The translations under genes were made by a program, and so were the position numbers. A stretch of 64,000 nucleotides of DNA from Beroe ovata. Lineage: Eukaryota > Ctenophora > Nuda > Beroida > Beroidae. Location of the stretch: NCBI GenBank assembly GCA_946803715.1, contig CAMPET010000057.1, forward strand, positions 31,012 through 95,011. The letters are read 5' to 3'. Under the pieces are notes generated by a model. That model made no database searches, was not told where the DNA came from, and was given only the letters and a program-made list of their open reading frames with translations. Positions 1-11,231 of the stretch are shown here, in pieces (the first letter of the stretch is position 1; each line of letters begins with the position of its first letter).

Positions 1-54
1 GTGTGTGTGTGTGTGTGTGACGTTTGTGTGTGTGACGTTTGTGTGTGCTTGTGG
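1..54. repeat. GT-rich microsatellite
   Basis: The window opens with an uninterrupted (GT)n run, followed by two interspersions of 'gacgtttgtgtg'. It lies 3' of the last visible IP3-receptor exon, so it probably sits in an intron of that gene. Confidence 0.9.
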
Positions 55-1440
55 TATGAGCATTGAGTTCCAGTCTACAACATATTTTGTCTCTCTCTCT
101 ATATATATTGCACATCAAATTGCACCCCCCGTAAAAGGTTGAAACACCGTAGAACTCTTTGCCCCTCACACACCTCACTCCATATATGGCAACGTGATGT
201 GGGATAATTGTCATTAAATCACCAAAATAACAGCTCGCCTCCAAGAGCTTATAATCTTCGTTCTTCAACAACGAAATGATAATGTTAGATATATCACACA
301 TCCCCGGAACATAGCCCAGAGGTAGCTTGAAGTTGATACAATACATATTGCCGTTATCATGGCCGCCCCCTCCGTGATCTAGCCATACAATTCCATCTCA
401 GCGTCGTGAAATGACCTGGCATATTATCATGCCAGATTTTAATTCAAGTAGGGGTTCACTGGTGCTGCATTATTAACAATGATTGATGAGCCTGTGAACA
501 CAGTTTCTAATGTTCTCACAATAGTCAAAATACGAAAGCTAGATATAACATGACCAGCTAGGTTAATTTGTTTCGGAAGCTGGATTACTTAACTAGATCA
601 ACTCCGTTGTAGAAAGTATTTTGGACATATAAGGAGATGGCATGTTTGTCACGTTACGAGTGGTAAAGTTTTTACACCTACAGGACGTTCAGCTTCCTGA
701 AATTGCATTTCACACAAAATTCTCGCAACAGTTATACCATAATAAAAACGTGTGAGTATGTGAGGGAGAGAGAGTGTAACTCAGTCCACTTTCCCCAAAC
801 CACGTGATAGGTCGGTGTCCATAATGAAATGTGTGAGGGTATGTGTGAAATCTATTCACTGCAGCAGGAAAACCACGTCAACCACCAGTATCCAGTAATG
901 CTAATAAGAGAGAAAACAAAAGGGAAAACAGGAGAGAAAAACAACAGGTCAGCAATGCTTTGAGTAGCGAGTAACTGTGCTTTATCATGAGTGTGATCAT
1001 TACTGAGGAACACTGAAATGAATCAGTGATATCTATCCTAATTATTGCAATGTATAGCAAAACTGCCTTCCTCATGTTGTATAGCTGCCAGAAACCAGTT
1101 TTCAAACTTGGCTGCACGCACACGCGGGGTAAACAACAGTGCTTCACTGGAGACTGGTCAGCAGATGAAACACCAGGCGCCCGTGACGTCACCGAGTATC
1201 ACGTGGACAACCACGAGATGGCCATATATGGTATGATGACGTCACAGGCGCGCTGCTCACACACGCGGCACCTACTTATTCGTCATGTTCACTTCATTAC
1301 ACCCAGGGTGGTCAAGAAGAGCGTGTGTGCTGGCGTTCAGAGCGGACAGAGAACCAATTGGTGCTGGTGAGATCTTCACTTTGTCATTCACAAATATCTG
1401 CAGAGAGGGAAAGTCAAACACAAGGAAATATTTTTATTAC
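55..1440. other. No exon recognised; probable IP3-receptor intron
   Basis: The IP3-receptor reading frame stops at a donor at 1440/1439 (minus strand) and I cannot find its next exon, which family alignment predicts should encode a sequence like NTSWK. The stretch is therefore probably a long intron. It contains two perfect TGACGTCA sites (1184-1191 and 1237-1244) and a CACGTG at 1200-1205. Short ORFs here look non-coding. Confidence 0.55.
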
Positions 1441-3782
1441 CTGACACAGTTGACCTCCATACAGCCCAGGTTGTCTGTGAGTTCCATCCCACTGGCGTGG
1501 AGTGGGTGACCTGCATTGACCGGCATCAAGGTAACCTTGTCCCCCACTATAACCTAACATGGGCACACTGTCAATGACAAGTGTACAATAAACCCACTGG
1601 GAATTGCTTATCAGCAATACTAGTCTAGTTGAAATTATCAAAATATTGTATTGTCGACACTGAAAAAGTATTGTTTCAGTAGACAATAGACACCGCACAT
1701 CTCACCAAGAATCAAGTGAGAAGGTCATATTGCATAGACCTGGCTGTAACTCTCATTGATCAATAGTTTCTCTTATGATAGCTCAACTTCTTATGATAGC
1801 TCAGGGAAATACTTACGTTATCACCGTTAGATCGTAGCTTGTAGTAAGGTAACACAAAGAACCAGGAGCCCTGGCAGGGAAAAAGGGGGCGGGGGATTAC
1901 AACCTCATCTTGGGATAATGAAATAATGACTTCAGTGCTTATTATTCCGGGATAGTGCAATGTATTTTCCAGAATAACCAGATTAGTGATTGTATCACAA
2001 CTAGGAAATATACCAGTATACCATACATACCTCATCACCTCATTATCTCATTAGACATACCTCATTACCACTCTGATCAAGGTTTACACGCATAGCGTTC
2101 TTTTCCAGTAACGCCGGGAGTCTCTTATTGACTGTCAGAAACTTGTTACTCTTCAAGTGTAACAACTGATATAGGATGTAACAGGATTAGGGAGTATTAC
2201 ATCATACGATTAGACATATCCAACTGGTACATCGCTCCCGTCATCCCTTCCTCACCCCTCCCTCTTCTCTCACTCCCTCTCTTCTCTCCCTTCTCACTCC
2301 CTCTCTCCTCTCCCCTCTCACTTACTCTCAACTGACCCTCCCTCCCCCTCGCCTCAGTCTCTCCACTCCCTCAAACTGATTAGATCCACTCCCTAACCCC
2401 CCAATCCGGATGATAGTACGAACCTGTATGATGGATCCGTATGTCACTTCCTGTCCCACCATATTCTCAGCCTCCTCTTCATTCTGCCGTTTCTCCAGAT
2501 CTGCCGCATGCTGAAACACACATAGTCATTGACACAGCCCTTACTAAGGGTGGCACATTGGAATTGGGCAATGTGCAGAAACGTTACGATTGTGTTTATT
2601 CGTGTAGGTTCACTCAGTAGAACGCAATACATGTTGTAATTAATGTGCAGTGTGCAGTGTGTGCACCTGTGTTTTTTCAAACATCATTATATCTGCATTG
2701 TGAGTTGAGTGTATTTCATAAGTTGATTCTAGGGAACAATATCATCCACTTTTTCAAAGTGCAACCTGTAGTTTCTTCAAGAGAACCGCATCAGTTATGG
2801 TAGTCGGCTTGGCAGCTTTCTTGAACTGTTTCTGAGCTGTGTACCGATGCATGGCGCAAATCTTGAACAAACAATCTGTAAAAATGTTTGATAGATTAGT
2901 AGGGTTTTTCCTTATACATAATATAACAGGCATATGATTAACAGGCTTACAGAAATACAAGAATACAGGGATGCAGAAGGAAGTGTAAATCAGGCAAACC
3001 TCTGAACTTTCTGGGAGGGTTCTGGTAATCACCATCATCTGGCCGTATGACTGTCCTGTCATCTACCAGTCTGAAATATGTTGTCATCTTGTTCATGTGT
3101 CATTCATTCAGACTTTATAAGTTCATAACACTTGATCGTCAAGACTGTCCAAAATCAACTAATCTTCATAGTTTGGATGGTTGTATTAGGTACCATTCAG
3201 CATGGTAATTTGGGAAAAGGTTTGTTTGCTTTGCTAACTCCAGCTGAAGCTCTGGTTATCAGGCAAACTACGAGGGATAATTCAAATGCATCACAAGTAG
3301 TTTCAGACTCATACGATGATATTGCCACATCCCACAATCCTCATGATATAATAATATGAACACTATACTTATATGATAATAATCACACTGAAATGGAGTG
3401 ATATTGTTCTAGTATAAAATTTTCAATCAGGAAACAATCTACTGTTTTGGTTAAGACAAACACCAGGAGATGTGATATGATGTTATGACATCTTTGAGAT
3501 GATTCAATGATGTCATGATGAGTACAAGTGAATGAAAGTGAATTTCATGAAATCTTGTTTTAACTCACAGAATTCTATATATATTTGATTGCTCAAGAAG
3601 ATATGTAATTATAGTTTTAGATTACAGGCCAAAGCCCCGATTGCCACTTTTATATATCACTAACACACAAATAATGCTACATGATTAGATAATACTTACC
3701 CAAGTGTGCTGATAAACCCAGAGACTTGACCCTCTGCATACAAGGAAATGACATCTCCTATGTTCAGAATTGATGCAGACAT
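1441..3782 (-). CDS. ITPR: Inositol 1,4,5-trisphosphate receptor, N-terminal exons (partial)
   Basis: This is the start of an IP3-gated calcium-release channel of the endoplasmic reticulum. Seven exons are visible on the minus strand: 3700-3782, 3000-3070, 2766-2875, 2424-2510, 2061-2165, 1817-1870 and 1441-1553. All have GT-AG borders and compatible phases, giving about 207 residues. The ATG is at 3782 and opens with [18 protein letters not shown], the usual N-terminus of the family. Diagnostic stretches follow: [70 protein letters not shown] and [12 protein letters not shown]. Together these make the ligand-suppressor domain and the beginning of the MIR region. The gene continues beyond the left edge, so the ligand-binding core, regulatory region and pore are not visible. 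The start is 1.9 kb from the divergent CFAP161 start. The family assignment is firm; which vertebrate paralogue it resembles most cannot be decided. Confidence 0.93.
2236..2360. repeat. Polypyrimidine tract in IP3-receptor intron
   Basis: Around 125 bases are almost entirely C and T on the plus strand, built from irregular repeats of 'ctctctcc/ctccctc'. It lies between exons 4 and 5 of the IP3-receptor gene. Tracts of this kind can form triplex DNA and slip in replication; no other function can be read from it. Confidence 0.8.
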
Positions 3783-4597
3783 TCTCTATTTTGAATGGCC
3801 ACTACATACCATCCTGTAATTCAATAAGAGTTAAATTGAACTCATGTTCTTAAACTCATGGATCAAGAATGACGACAATGGATAAGCATCCTGACATTAC
3901 AAGAGAGGAAAAACTTGCCAGGTTATAACTACTGTACTTGGATAGGAAATGTCTTTTGTAGACATGTTTAATAGTTAATGCTGGTAAGTCCTCAAAGGAA
4001 GGACTTCCAGGATTCCAGGACGGACTCCTTCCTGTCCGGTAAAACCGAATTCCATTTCAAATAAATTTCTTTCAAACACCTTTTGCAATCATGCCAACAA
4101 CTATTTGTGCACTGCATGCTGTGTGCTTGTGCAATGATTGCTAAGCATATAGTTTTTTCACCATCGGCACCGCAGCGCAATGAGAATTTTGCCCGACCCT
4201 TTTCAGAGGTTATATCACGCCAGCAAGGGATCAAGCGCTAGCATTGATAATAAATTTACAACTCTGCACCATTACATGACCATTGCCGCAATATTTGCAA
4301 ATTCAAATGGTCCTGCACGCGACTCCTTTTCTCGAAATTTTATAGATCACAGATTAAAATACGCTTCAGATGATTGAACATTGTAGACAGTGATACAAAG
4401 TCAATTGAATCAAACCCACACACTTTTTCACCACAAATCTACTGACAGTTTCAAGACATTATAGTCTCTTCTTCAGGATCTCCACAAAGTGTGGCCCTCG
4501 CTTCTGAGATTAGAATATTGATTAAAATATTGTCAGATTTCATTTGTCATTGTTTTCACATTGCGTGACTCAACCTGCTGAGTGCCGCACCTTGCAC
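3783..4597. other. Divergent intergenic region, proximal part
   Basis: This is the IP3-receptor-side half of the head-to-head interval with CFAP161. It should contain the IP3-receptor promoter and 5' UTR. I see no gene with family similarity; the 65-codon ORF at 4180-4377 has no recognisable domain and no splice context. Confidence 0.5.
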
Positions 4598-5022
4598 GTG
4601 GTTTCAACGACTACTTTTCAGTTCACTCGGTAGAATAGTGAATAGGGGCGCGCAACGCGTTGCGCAGACAGCAGATTTCATTCTACCTTTGTAATTTCTT
4701 ACCACTTACGCATGCACAATGCACATTCGTCAGCGCGCGAAACGAAATTCTTTCAAGTATCATTGATCTTGTCAAATGTTACTTGACCTTCATAAAAAAT
4801 TTGAAAAGGCCAGAACAAATAGTTTCGCGGCTTTCGATGCAAATAGGCGCGTGCGCTGCGCGCGATAAACATGAGCGGTCAGTTAAATCTGACATAATCA
4901 TCGATCGACAAAGATAATCAAAGAACAGAGTGCAAATAAAATCCGACAGGTAAAATAATATGCACGCGTTGCGCGCCCTGTTCTACTCAGTGAACTGAAA
5001 AGTCGTAGAACATAGAAACCAC
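4598..5022. mobile_element. MITE-like element with long imperfect terminal inverted repeats
   Basis: The segment 4598-4660 is repeated in inverted orientation at 4964-5022. Shared blocks are gtggtttc, acgac, ttttcagttcact, gtagaa and a core gcgcgcaacgcgt, separated by small indels. The internal ~300 bp has no transposase. A degenerate third copy of the arm lies at 5309-5348, so the element may be larger or nested. The ends and any target-site duplication were not resolved. Its CG-rich palindromic core contrasts with the AT-rich flanks. A non-autonomous DNA transposon is the simplest reading. Confidence 0.6.
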
Positions 5023-5702
5023 GGAGACGCGCAGCGCGCGCGGAGTATTTCGGTCACGCAGCGCGGGAACATAAAATTTGACGTGTGCGCAACGCGTGCA
5101 CAAGTTGCCTCCAGTATACTGCTATATTTGTACACAAAGATCTCCACAATTAGTATAGCAAAAAGATTATATCCCAAAAAAGAAATATTCTTTTTCAAGA
5201 CTTGATTTTGGTCAGTTACCACATTTTTCCATTTAGAGGGAAGTAGTTTTTATTGTTATATGATCTGCAGTACATATGTGCAAACATTGTGGCCCCTTAA
5301 TTTTATACTCTGTGACCTGAAAAGATAAAGGTTGTAAAAACCACAGAGGGTTAGTATCAAGTGTATAACATGGCTTTTACGCATGCTGGCACTCACACTT
5401 CACAGACTCAGAGTGAGATTGCAGGGCTACTTAGTCACTCTGCCAATAATTTAGTGGGCTCTCAAAATAGCTTTCATGATTTTTAAAGAATACTTGTTTC
5501 AATAATAGCTACACAGACATATTTTAAAGTTTGAAACTAAAATCAACAGGGAATGTTAATTTCATATCCAACTCTATAAATCTACAGGTCGTATTCTTTA
5601 CATTTCCTCTTTGTTCAATTGCTGATTGATAGTTGTCAGTCATTATTTGTTATTTGATTGAAAAATCAAATGATTATTGAACCTTTATAACCATAGACTG
5701 GT
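5023..5702. other. Intergenic region upstream of CFAP161
   Basis: It holds the probable CFAP161 promoter and a degenerate copy (5309-5348) of the inverted-repeat arm described at 4598-5022. No coding exon was recognised. Confidence 0.5.
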
Positions 5703-7226
5703 ATGGCAACAAGGACATACAACCCAGCTGTCCGAGTTGGTAATTGGATGGAAGATGTTCAACTAGAAGAGGTGAATGTGTTTTTATGATCTTAATAAAT
5801 CTTACAGTGATTACTACAATATCTTGGCTATTTACTTGTTAAGTTGACAAGAATACATTTTGGTAAATGAAATATCCCAGGATATTATCAAAGATTTTCA
5901 ACAAAAGAAGGAGGCAGGAGAACTTTTGATCCAGAAGTCACAGGATGTGATGACTAACCTTCTCAAACCTGTAATAACTTCCTATAACATCTGTGTCTCA
6001 AAGATGCTTTATCAAATCACGCTTTTCCGGTTTCAAAATACTTAAATTGATCCCAGGAAGTGCTCACAGAAATGAGAGAAGATAAACTTTTGCTTTTTGG
6101 TGATAGGATAAATATACAGCACCTTGGGACTGGGACTATATTGTCTGCAAAAATCTCAGAGCTTCAGTCACTTACCAGCTCAAAGCTTAACAGTCCTTGT
6201 GATATTTCTGCTTCATTTATGACACAACCATGCTCAAGAAATGTCTTTCAAATCTGCAGGTTGCTACATAAATGATGAAATTTCTATCTAAGATTGCTGC
6301 TAAGATAAAATAAAATCGTCAATCTTCAATTTCTGTAGCAATTTGTCTAACATTGTTTAGATCAATTCCCATTCAGTGTTGATGGTGATACACCCTTGAA
6401 ACCACTTTGCTATGGACAGAAATTTGTCTTAAAGACCCTTCCAGGCCCAGGGGGAGAGGTTTGATGATACCTTAGTCCTTAGTGCTTTAAACAACTTAAC
6501 CATAGTCTCTCTGAGCATTATGATTCCAATCAAATACCCAGGACCATGGCACTGAATATAATACTTTTATAGTGTAACAGTGTATGGAGTTACTTTCTTT
6601 ACCTGTTACATAACTACTGCATTCAAGCGATTTCAGTTGAGTCTCTGGTCTGATAGAGCCACATTCACAAAGTGTGCTGCAAAATCACGGTTCCCCGTCG
6701 TGCAGCTCCAGGAAGATGGCAGTTGGAATGTTGTATGGCAGATTCTTTGCAAGAATCCTCTCATGAGAATGGAGGTGGGAATCCTCAGCTGCTTAATTTT
6801 GCCTGATAACACAGGACTGAACAAGACTTAGATCATACTGTAACTGTATAATGTTTCTACTATTAATGGGACTTTCTCAGATGGAAGGAAGACCTGTGGC
6901 TGCTGGTGAACCGATAATACTCAATCATTGCAAGACGAATGAAAACCTTGCTTGCATGGGACAACACCAGCACAGGCGAGATCTTAGGATTGATGTCAAA
7001 TTCTAGTTTTATCCTTGAATCACTCCAAAATTTCGATACTCTAAATGGCATTAAATATTTGCTCTACAAACACATGATCTCACCATTCTGTTTGACTCTA
7101 ACTCTTTACTGTGACAGGACGCCATATGGGAAAGAAATGGAGGTTTGCTGTAAAACGTTCCTCGATTCTCACAAAGCAGAAATGGAGCAGAACATCTGGA
7201 CCATTGTTCTGAGTAGTAAAGAGTGA
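5703..7226 (+). CDS. CFAP161: Cilia- and flagella-associated protein 161
   Basis: CFAP161 is a microtubule inner protein of motile-cilium doublets. Seven exons join in frame: 5703-5771, 5881-5970, 6057-6259, 6377-6458, 6637-6774, 6881-6975 and 7118-7226, giving about 261 residues against roughly 300 in vertebrates. Diagnostic stretches are VRVGNWMEDVQLEE at the N-terminus, KKEAGELLIQKS, LLLFGDRINI, LCYGQKFVL, LSLWSDRATF, AGEPIILNHCKTN and the C-terminal YGKEMEVCCKTFLDSHK. The start ATG at 5703 matches the family start. The sixth intron only fits the frame and the family alignment if its donor is GC (6976-6977) rather than GT. Neighbours are unrelated apart from the shared divergent intergenic region with the IP3 receptor. 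Confidence 0.9.
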
Positions 7227-7797
7227 TGTCACAGACACAATGTGAATTCTGACTGTTGCGTATCATTAATCAATAGTGAACAATTTCCCAGTCTGTCGTT
7301 TGATGACTTATATAACAAATTCATGCTGTATGATATAATGAGATAATTACAATTCGTAACTATTACAATAATGACTTGGTAATGCTGCCCAGCATTCATA
7401 CACGATGCACTTTTATGACACCCGATTTTAATTGATACATGCACACTGACTAATCTGTTTTATCATCACAATTTTCTAACAATTCATTATGACAAAGAAG
7501 TGATCCATTATTTTCATTGTTGATATAAGCTTGTAATTATTATAACAGTTTATTTCGGTCACTACTGTACCTACATGACATAATTGTAATGAAATCGTTA
7601 TTTTGGTATGTTCTAAGATCCCTGTTTCATTTTGTCAACTACAACTGAATTGCTCGCTGAATTACCTCTCCTATGATATGAACCTCAATTCTTGGCTCTG
7701 GAGATACATCGCGTGGGATGTGACAGTTAAATTAACCGCGTGATGCGTTCCAACTCACAGATCAGTCTGAATACGTAATTACTTAGTATATTTATTC
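7227..7797. other. Intergenic, no gene seen
   Basis: AT-rich spacer between the CFAP161 stop and the next plus-strand gene. It must hold the CFAP161 3' end and the promoter of the TPR-like gene. I see no conserved element. Confidence 0.5.
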
Positions 7798-7827
7798 ATG
7801 TGTCTAGTTGCCGTTTCTTGCTTCATC

Positions 7828-9207
7828 ATGGAAAAGTGCAATTTGATTGGGCTGAAATCGAGACTTGGGGAGATAAGGGAAATGAACCTGAGTCTCGAAA
7901 CACCATTGGCATGGGAACTTCCTCCTTTCTTCACTGATGACATACTGAAGTCGGATTTAGACAGGATCATCCATGCAAAAACTACCGAGATTAACGATTC
8001 ACCCTTCGAAAGAGTTGAGATTTTCCTGCTCGAAACGCTTGTGAAGTACTTCTCAAAGACTCTGCTGGAAGATGTGGATCTAGATAGAAAGTTCGAGTCG
8101 ATTCACAGACTGATAGATACTATCACAGTGCGGTTACTGGATGCTGACATGATAAGGAGTGTTAGAGATGACCTACACTACATGATTCATAGTACGGCAT
8201 GTGTTGTCAATATTCTGAAAGAGGGAGAAGTGACACCGCTCCCTACAAGCAGGGGAGAAAGTGACGTCATGTTCTCAGGGGTCAAGGCTTGGTTCAACAT
8301 GACAATGTACAACTATGACACTGCACTCCAGTTGTTCGAATCTATTTCAGAGTGTACTCAGTATAGGCCACTGTTTGCTTTCTACCACGGCAAAGCTCTA
8401 GCCAGGCAAAGAAGACAGGGGAATGATTGGAATGTTCCGTGTCGTGAGATTGAGCTTCTGCTAGAGGGTTCTGATCGGCGTCTCACTTTGCCGTGCATAC
8501 TGCATTCATTCACAGACGCTGGCTCCTCGAGTGCAGTGGTATCGAAGTACAATGACCAGTACAACACAATACTGAAGAAGGCGTGGGATGCTCGTGACAT
8601 GTACCACTCTGATAACCTATCCAGACTCGCTAACTTCTCCCTGAGGAGGAAGGAAGTGGACAAGGCTCGGGAACTTTTCCAGCTTGCTATGAAACTGAAC
8701 CCTGTATGCTCATTCACCCTGCACAAATACGGTAACTTCCTCTACACTACAGACAACAAGAAGGAAGAAGGGATAGATCTGATGATCCGAGCTAATCATC
8801 TTCCAGCATTCCTTACTGTGATCAAATTTGTGACAAGAGATAACCTCTACACTATCTCCAACCTTTTCGATAAAGTGGAACTAATCCTTACCAATGTACA
8901 AGTCTACAAAACCATACGCTATCTTATGTTCATCCATTCTCTTGAGAGCAAGTCCATGGCTAAGGCAACTCATCACCTGAAGGCACTGTGCAGGGATTTC
9001 AAGGAGACCAAGTTCTCTGTGGGAGGTGCTAGGACTGTTCAGAGTGTCAAGAGAATGTTTTCACTCGGAACAGTGACGATTCCTGAAGAGGTCTGTGTGT
9101 CGGACGAATGTAGCAAATTCAGGAAGGTGTGTAAGACATTTGACGAATGGATGAAGGAAAAGGAAGAAGCTGAAGATGGGTACGAGGTTTTTGAACTTCC
9201 ACTCTGA
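7828..9207 (+). CDS. Intronless TPR-like protein
   Basis: A single uninterrupted reading frame encodes 459 residues from the ATG at 7828, which has the better context (A at -3, G at +4); an upstream in-frame ATG at 7798 would add ten residues. The middle and C-terminal halves show helix-turn-helix repeats of TPR type, for example AWFNMTMYNYDTALQLFESI and RRKEVDKARELFQLAMKLNP followed by FTLHKYGNFLYTTDNKKEEG. There is no signal peptide or membrane segment, and the C-terminus is acidic (KEKEEAEDGYEVFELPL). Size, lack of introns and repeat spacing recall IFIT-type proteins, but no motif settles this. I call it a cytosolic TPR scaffold of unknown function. Confidence 0.6.
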   Translation: MEKCNLIGLKSRLGEIREMNLSLETPLAWELPPFFTDDILKSDLDRIIHAKTTEINDSPFERVEIFLLETLVKYFSKTLLEDVDLDRKFESIHRLIDTITVRLLDADMIRSVRDDLHYMIHSTACVVNILKEGEVTPLPTSRGESDVMFSGVKAWFNMTMYNYDTALQLFESISECTQYRPLFAFYHGKALARQRRQGNDWNVPCREIELLLEGSDRRLTLPCILHSFTDAGSSSAVVSKYNDQYNTILKKAWDARDMYHSDNLSRLANFSLRRKEVDKARELFQLAMKLNPVCSFTLHKYGNFLYTTDNKKEEGIDLMIRANHLPAFLTVIKFVTRDNLYTISNLFDKVELILTNVQVYKTIRYLMFIHSLESKSMAKATHHLKALCRDFKETKFSVGGARTVQSVKRMFSLGTVTIPEEVCVSDECSKFRKVCKTFDEWMKEKEEAEDGYEVFELPL

Positions 9208-9995
9208 AGCTGATGAAGGTTAAAGTAACTGATTTTAACAAACTTTAGTAATCAGAAACATAAAATTTGAGATTCGCTGTGGTTTTGAGGGTGGAAGATT
9301 TTTAGTTTTTTGCTGACAAAAAATTAAGTTCGGGATTTCCGAATGATTTATATGTTATGGTAGCAAACGCACTTACAGTTAACATGATGACTGGGAGGGG
9401 TTCAAATGAGCCACGTAATTTGTGAACGAACCACTAAATTTTATCTGTTGTTATTTCCCGAGTGAATTGTTCAATATGACTAATAGCTACAGTTGTTTGA
9501 ATATAAATTCAGTAACGTCTACCAACTTCAATTTCTCCTATTTATAAACAGCCGGTCACCAAAGCAATGGTGCTAATTAATTAGACTGGCTGTATGAAAA
9601 TTCCCGTTGTGAAAGGAGGCGTGACATTGTGTGACGCACTGAAACACCATTTCCCAGTAGAGCTACCGGTAATTCGTGAGAAACTCGCTTTTATTCCGAT
9701 ATTTTTGCTCTTAATTTCGCCGAATTCAACAAATTGAGAGACGTGTCAATGACAGCACGTCATATACCACATGTTCAATTAATATCGAGTCAGTGTGTCG
9801 GAGTACCCTGGTCATTTGTCACACTGCCCGTCTACGCCCCAATCTCCTTCCAACTACTTCTCTCAAGAGCATTTGTTGCCGAATAGCTGCGAGCTTTCTA
9901 GACACATTTCATCGTCATTAGTCATTTTGAGATTTCTGAACAAAACTATAACAGCTACTTACCACATTCTCCCTACGTGCAGGCGCCACACTGTC
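9208..9995. other. Intergenic, 5' region of GPCR gene
   Basis: No gene recognised. The GPCR frame stays open upstream of 9996 to a GTG at 9795, but this part lacks an ATG and looks like 5' UTR. Confidence 0.55.
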
Positions 9996-11231
9996 ATGAA
10001 CACCACGTGTCTCCTGCCACTTGTTATAGCAGAGTACTTCTCGCCTGATTGGGAACTGGCTATTTGCCAGGGAATCAGCATCTATCTAGGTATCCAGAGT
10101 GTGGTTCTCAATTTCACGATATTTTGCTACTACTCCCGTGATAGTGCATACAGCAAGATAATCCCATTCCTGTACAAAATAACCGCCTCATTCGACATCC
10201 TTACCGGACTCACAGGGTTCCTGAACAGCGGTTACTTTGCAATTCTTCGGTCCGAGTCACTCCAACCCACACTATGCTTGCCACTCACGGACACGTCATC
10301 AAGTCACGTGACAATGCAGCGTGTGATTCTCATACTCAGTTCCAACCTGTCCTCATTCGTGACATCATCAACCGCCTTCCTGCATACCTTGCTGACCGTG
10401 GTGCGGTGTATAAACATAGCCTCACCTTTCTACGAAGTGAGGGTGGGGTGTGTGAAGCGTGTCTACTGGACTTATCTCGTTATTATCGGTGTGGTCATTG
10501 GTACGGACTTCTCTTACATGTTCATTAACCTCATACGCAGTGGAAAGTCGGCAGAGAGCTATTTTTATTACGTCATATTTGTCAGAGTCATTAGCCTTGT
10601 CAAGAATGACATGTTACAGAGAGGTTCATCTAATCTGACATTCTGGCTACACCTGATATTCGACTTGTGCGTCCCCTTCGCCCTCCCATGTCTTGTGTGT
10701 GTCGTATGCTTGGTGGCACTAATTTGGGCACTAAATTTCGATAACAAGTCACCCAGTATTACACAGACAAGGGAACACATAGCCACTCAGCGCCGCATAA
10801 CCAAGACAATTGCCATGCTAGCCGCTCTATTCGTCACGTGCAACTCCTTCTACATAGCAGTGATAGCCATGCAGCGTTACTTTAACAGCCAAAGTGCCAC
10901 TCAGAAGTGGCATGGCAAAGCTGCCACTCTGGGTTTCTGTCTTGTGCCTCTCATCAACTCTGCTCTAAATCCCTTGATCTTCATATGTCGCAGTAAAACT
11001 CTAAAGAAGTTTACGAGTGCGCGGCTCAGCGTGGATTATCTGGACCAGTTCATGTCTCCGAAGGCACGCAAAGCCATGAGGTTTGTACTGGATAAACTGT
11101 CACGTGACAGTAAGGGAAGTGTGGTTGTCAAGGAGACGGGTTACACGCCACTGGAGACGGCGTCAACCATTGTGAAAACACAAACCATTGAGGAGGAGGG
11201 AGAGATTGTGATTGCTGAGGCTGAGTGTTAA
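9996..11231 (+). CDS. Rhodopsin-class G-protein-coupled receptor, intronless
   Basis: This is a seven-helix receptor of 411 residues encoded by one exon. The first ATG of the frame is at 9996 (MNTTCLLPL); the frame upstream has no ATG. An NTT glycosylation site follows the start, and hydrophobic segments occur at regular spacing. The end of helix 3 reads TVVRCINIASPFYEV, a variant of the class A DRYxxIxxPLxY region in which the DRY acid is V and the tyrosine is C. Helix 7 reads LINSALNPLIFICRSKTLKKF, a clear NPxxY variant (NPLIF) followed by a basic helix 8. Helix 6 (TKTIAMLAALFVTCNSFYIAV) lacks the CWxP switch. The tail (about 90 residues) is Ser/Thr-rich and ends acidic. The ligand cannot be predicted; these are typical features of orphan or chemosensory class A receptors in non-bilaterian animals. 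Confidence 0.85.
   Translation: MNTTCLLPLVIAEYFSPDWELAICQGISIYLGIQSVVLNFTIFCYYSRDSAYSKIIPFLYKITASFDILTGLTGFLNSGYFAILRSESLQPTLCLPLTDTSSSHVTMQRVILILSSNLSSFVTSSTAFLHTLLTVVRCINIASPFYEVRVGCVKRVYWTYLVIIGVVIGTDFSYMFINLIRSGKSAESYFYYVIFVRVISLVKNDMLQRGSSNLTFWLHLIFDLCVPFALPCLVCVVCLVALIWALNFDNKSPSITQTREHIATQRRITKTIAMLAALFVTCNSFYIAVIAMQRYFNSQSATQKWHGKAATLGFCLVPLINSALNPLIFICRSKTLKKFTSARLSVDYLDQFMSPKARKAMRFVLDKLSRDSKGSVVVKETGYTPLETASTIVKTQTIEEEGEIVIAEAEC

Noticed and set aside
878-1698. Several overlapping short ORFs on both strands
   Set aside because: None has a domain or codon pattern of a gene. One is an out-of-frame shadow of the IP3-receptor exon at 1441-1553.
9795-9995. N-terminal 67-residue extension of the GPCR
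   Set aside because: The extension starts at a GTG and contains no ATG. In a nuclear gene the first ATG (9996) is the credible start and fits receptor length.
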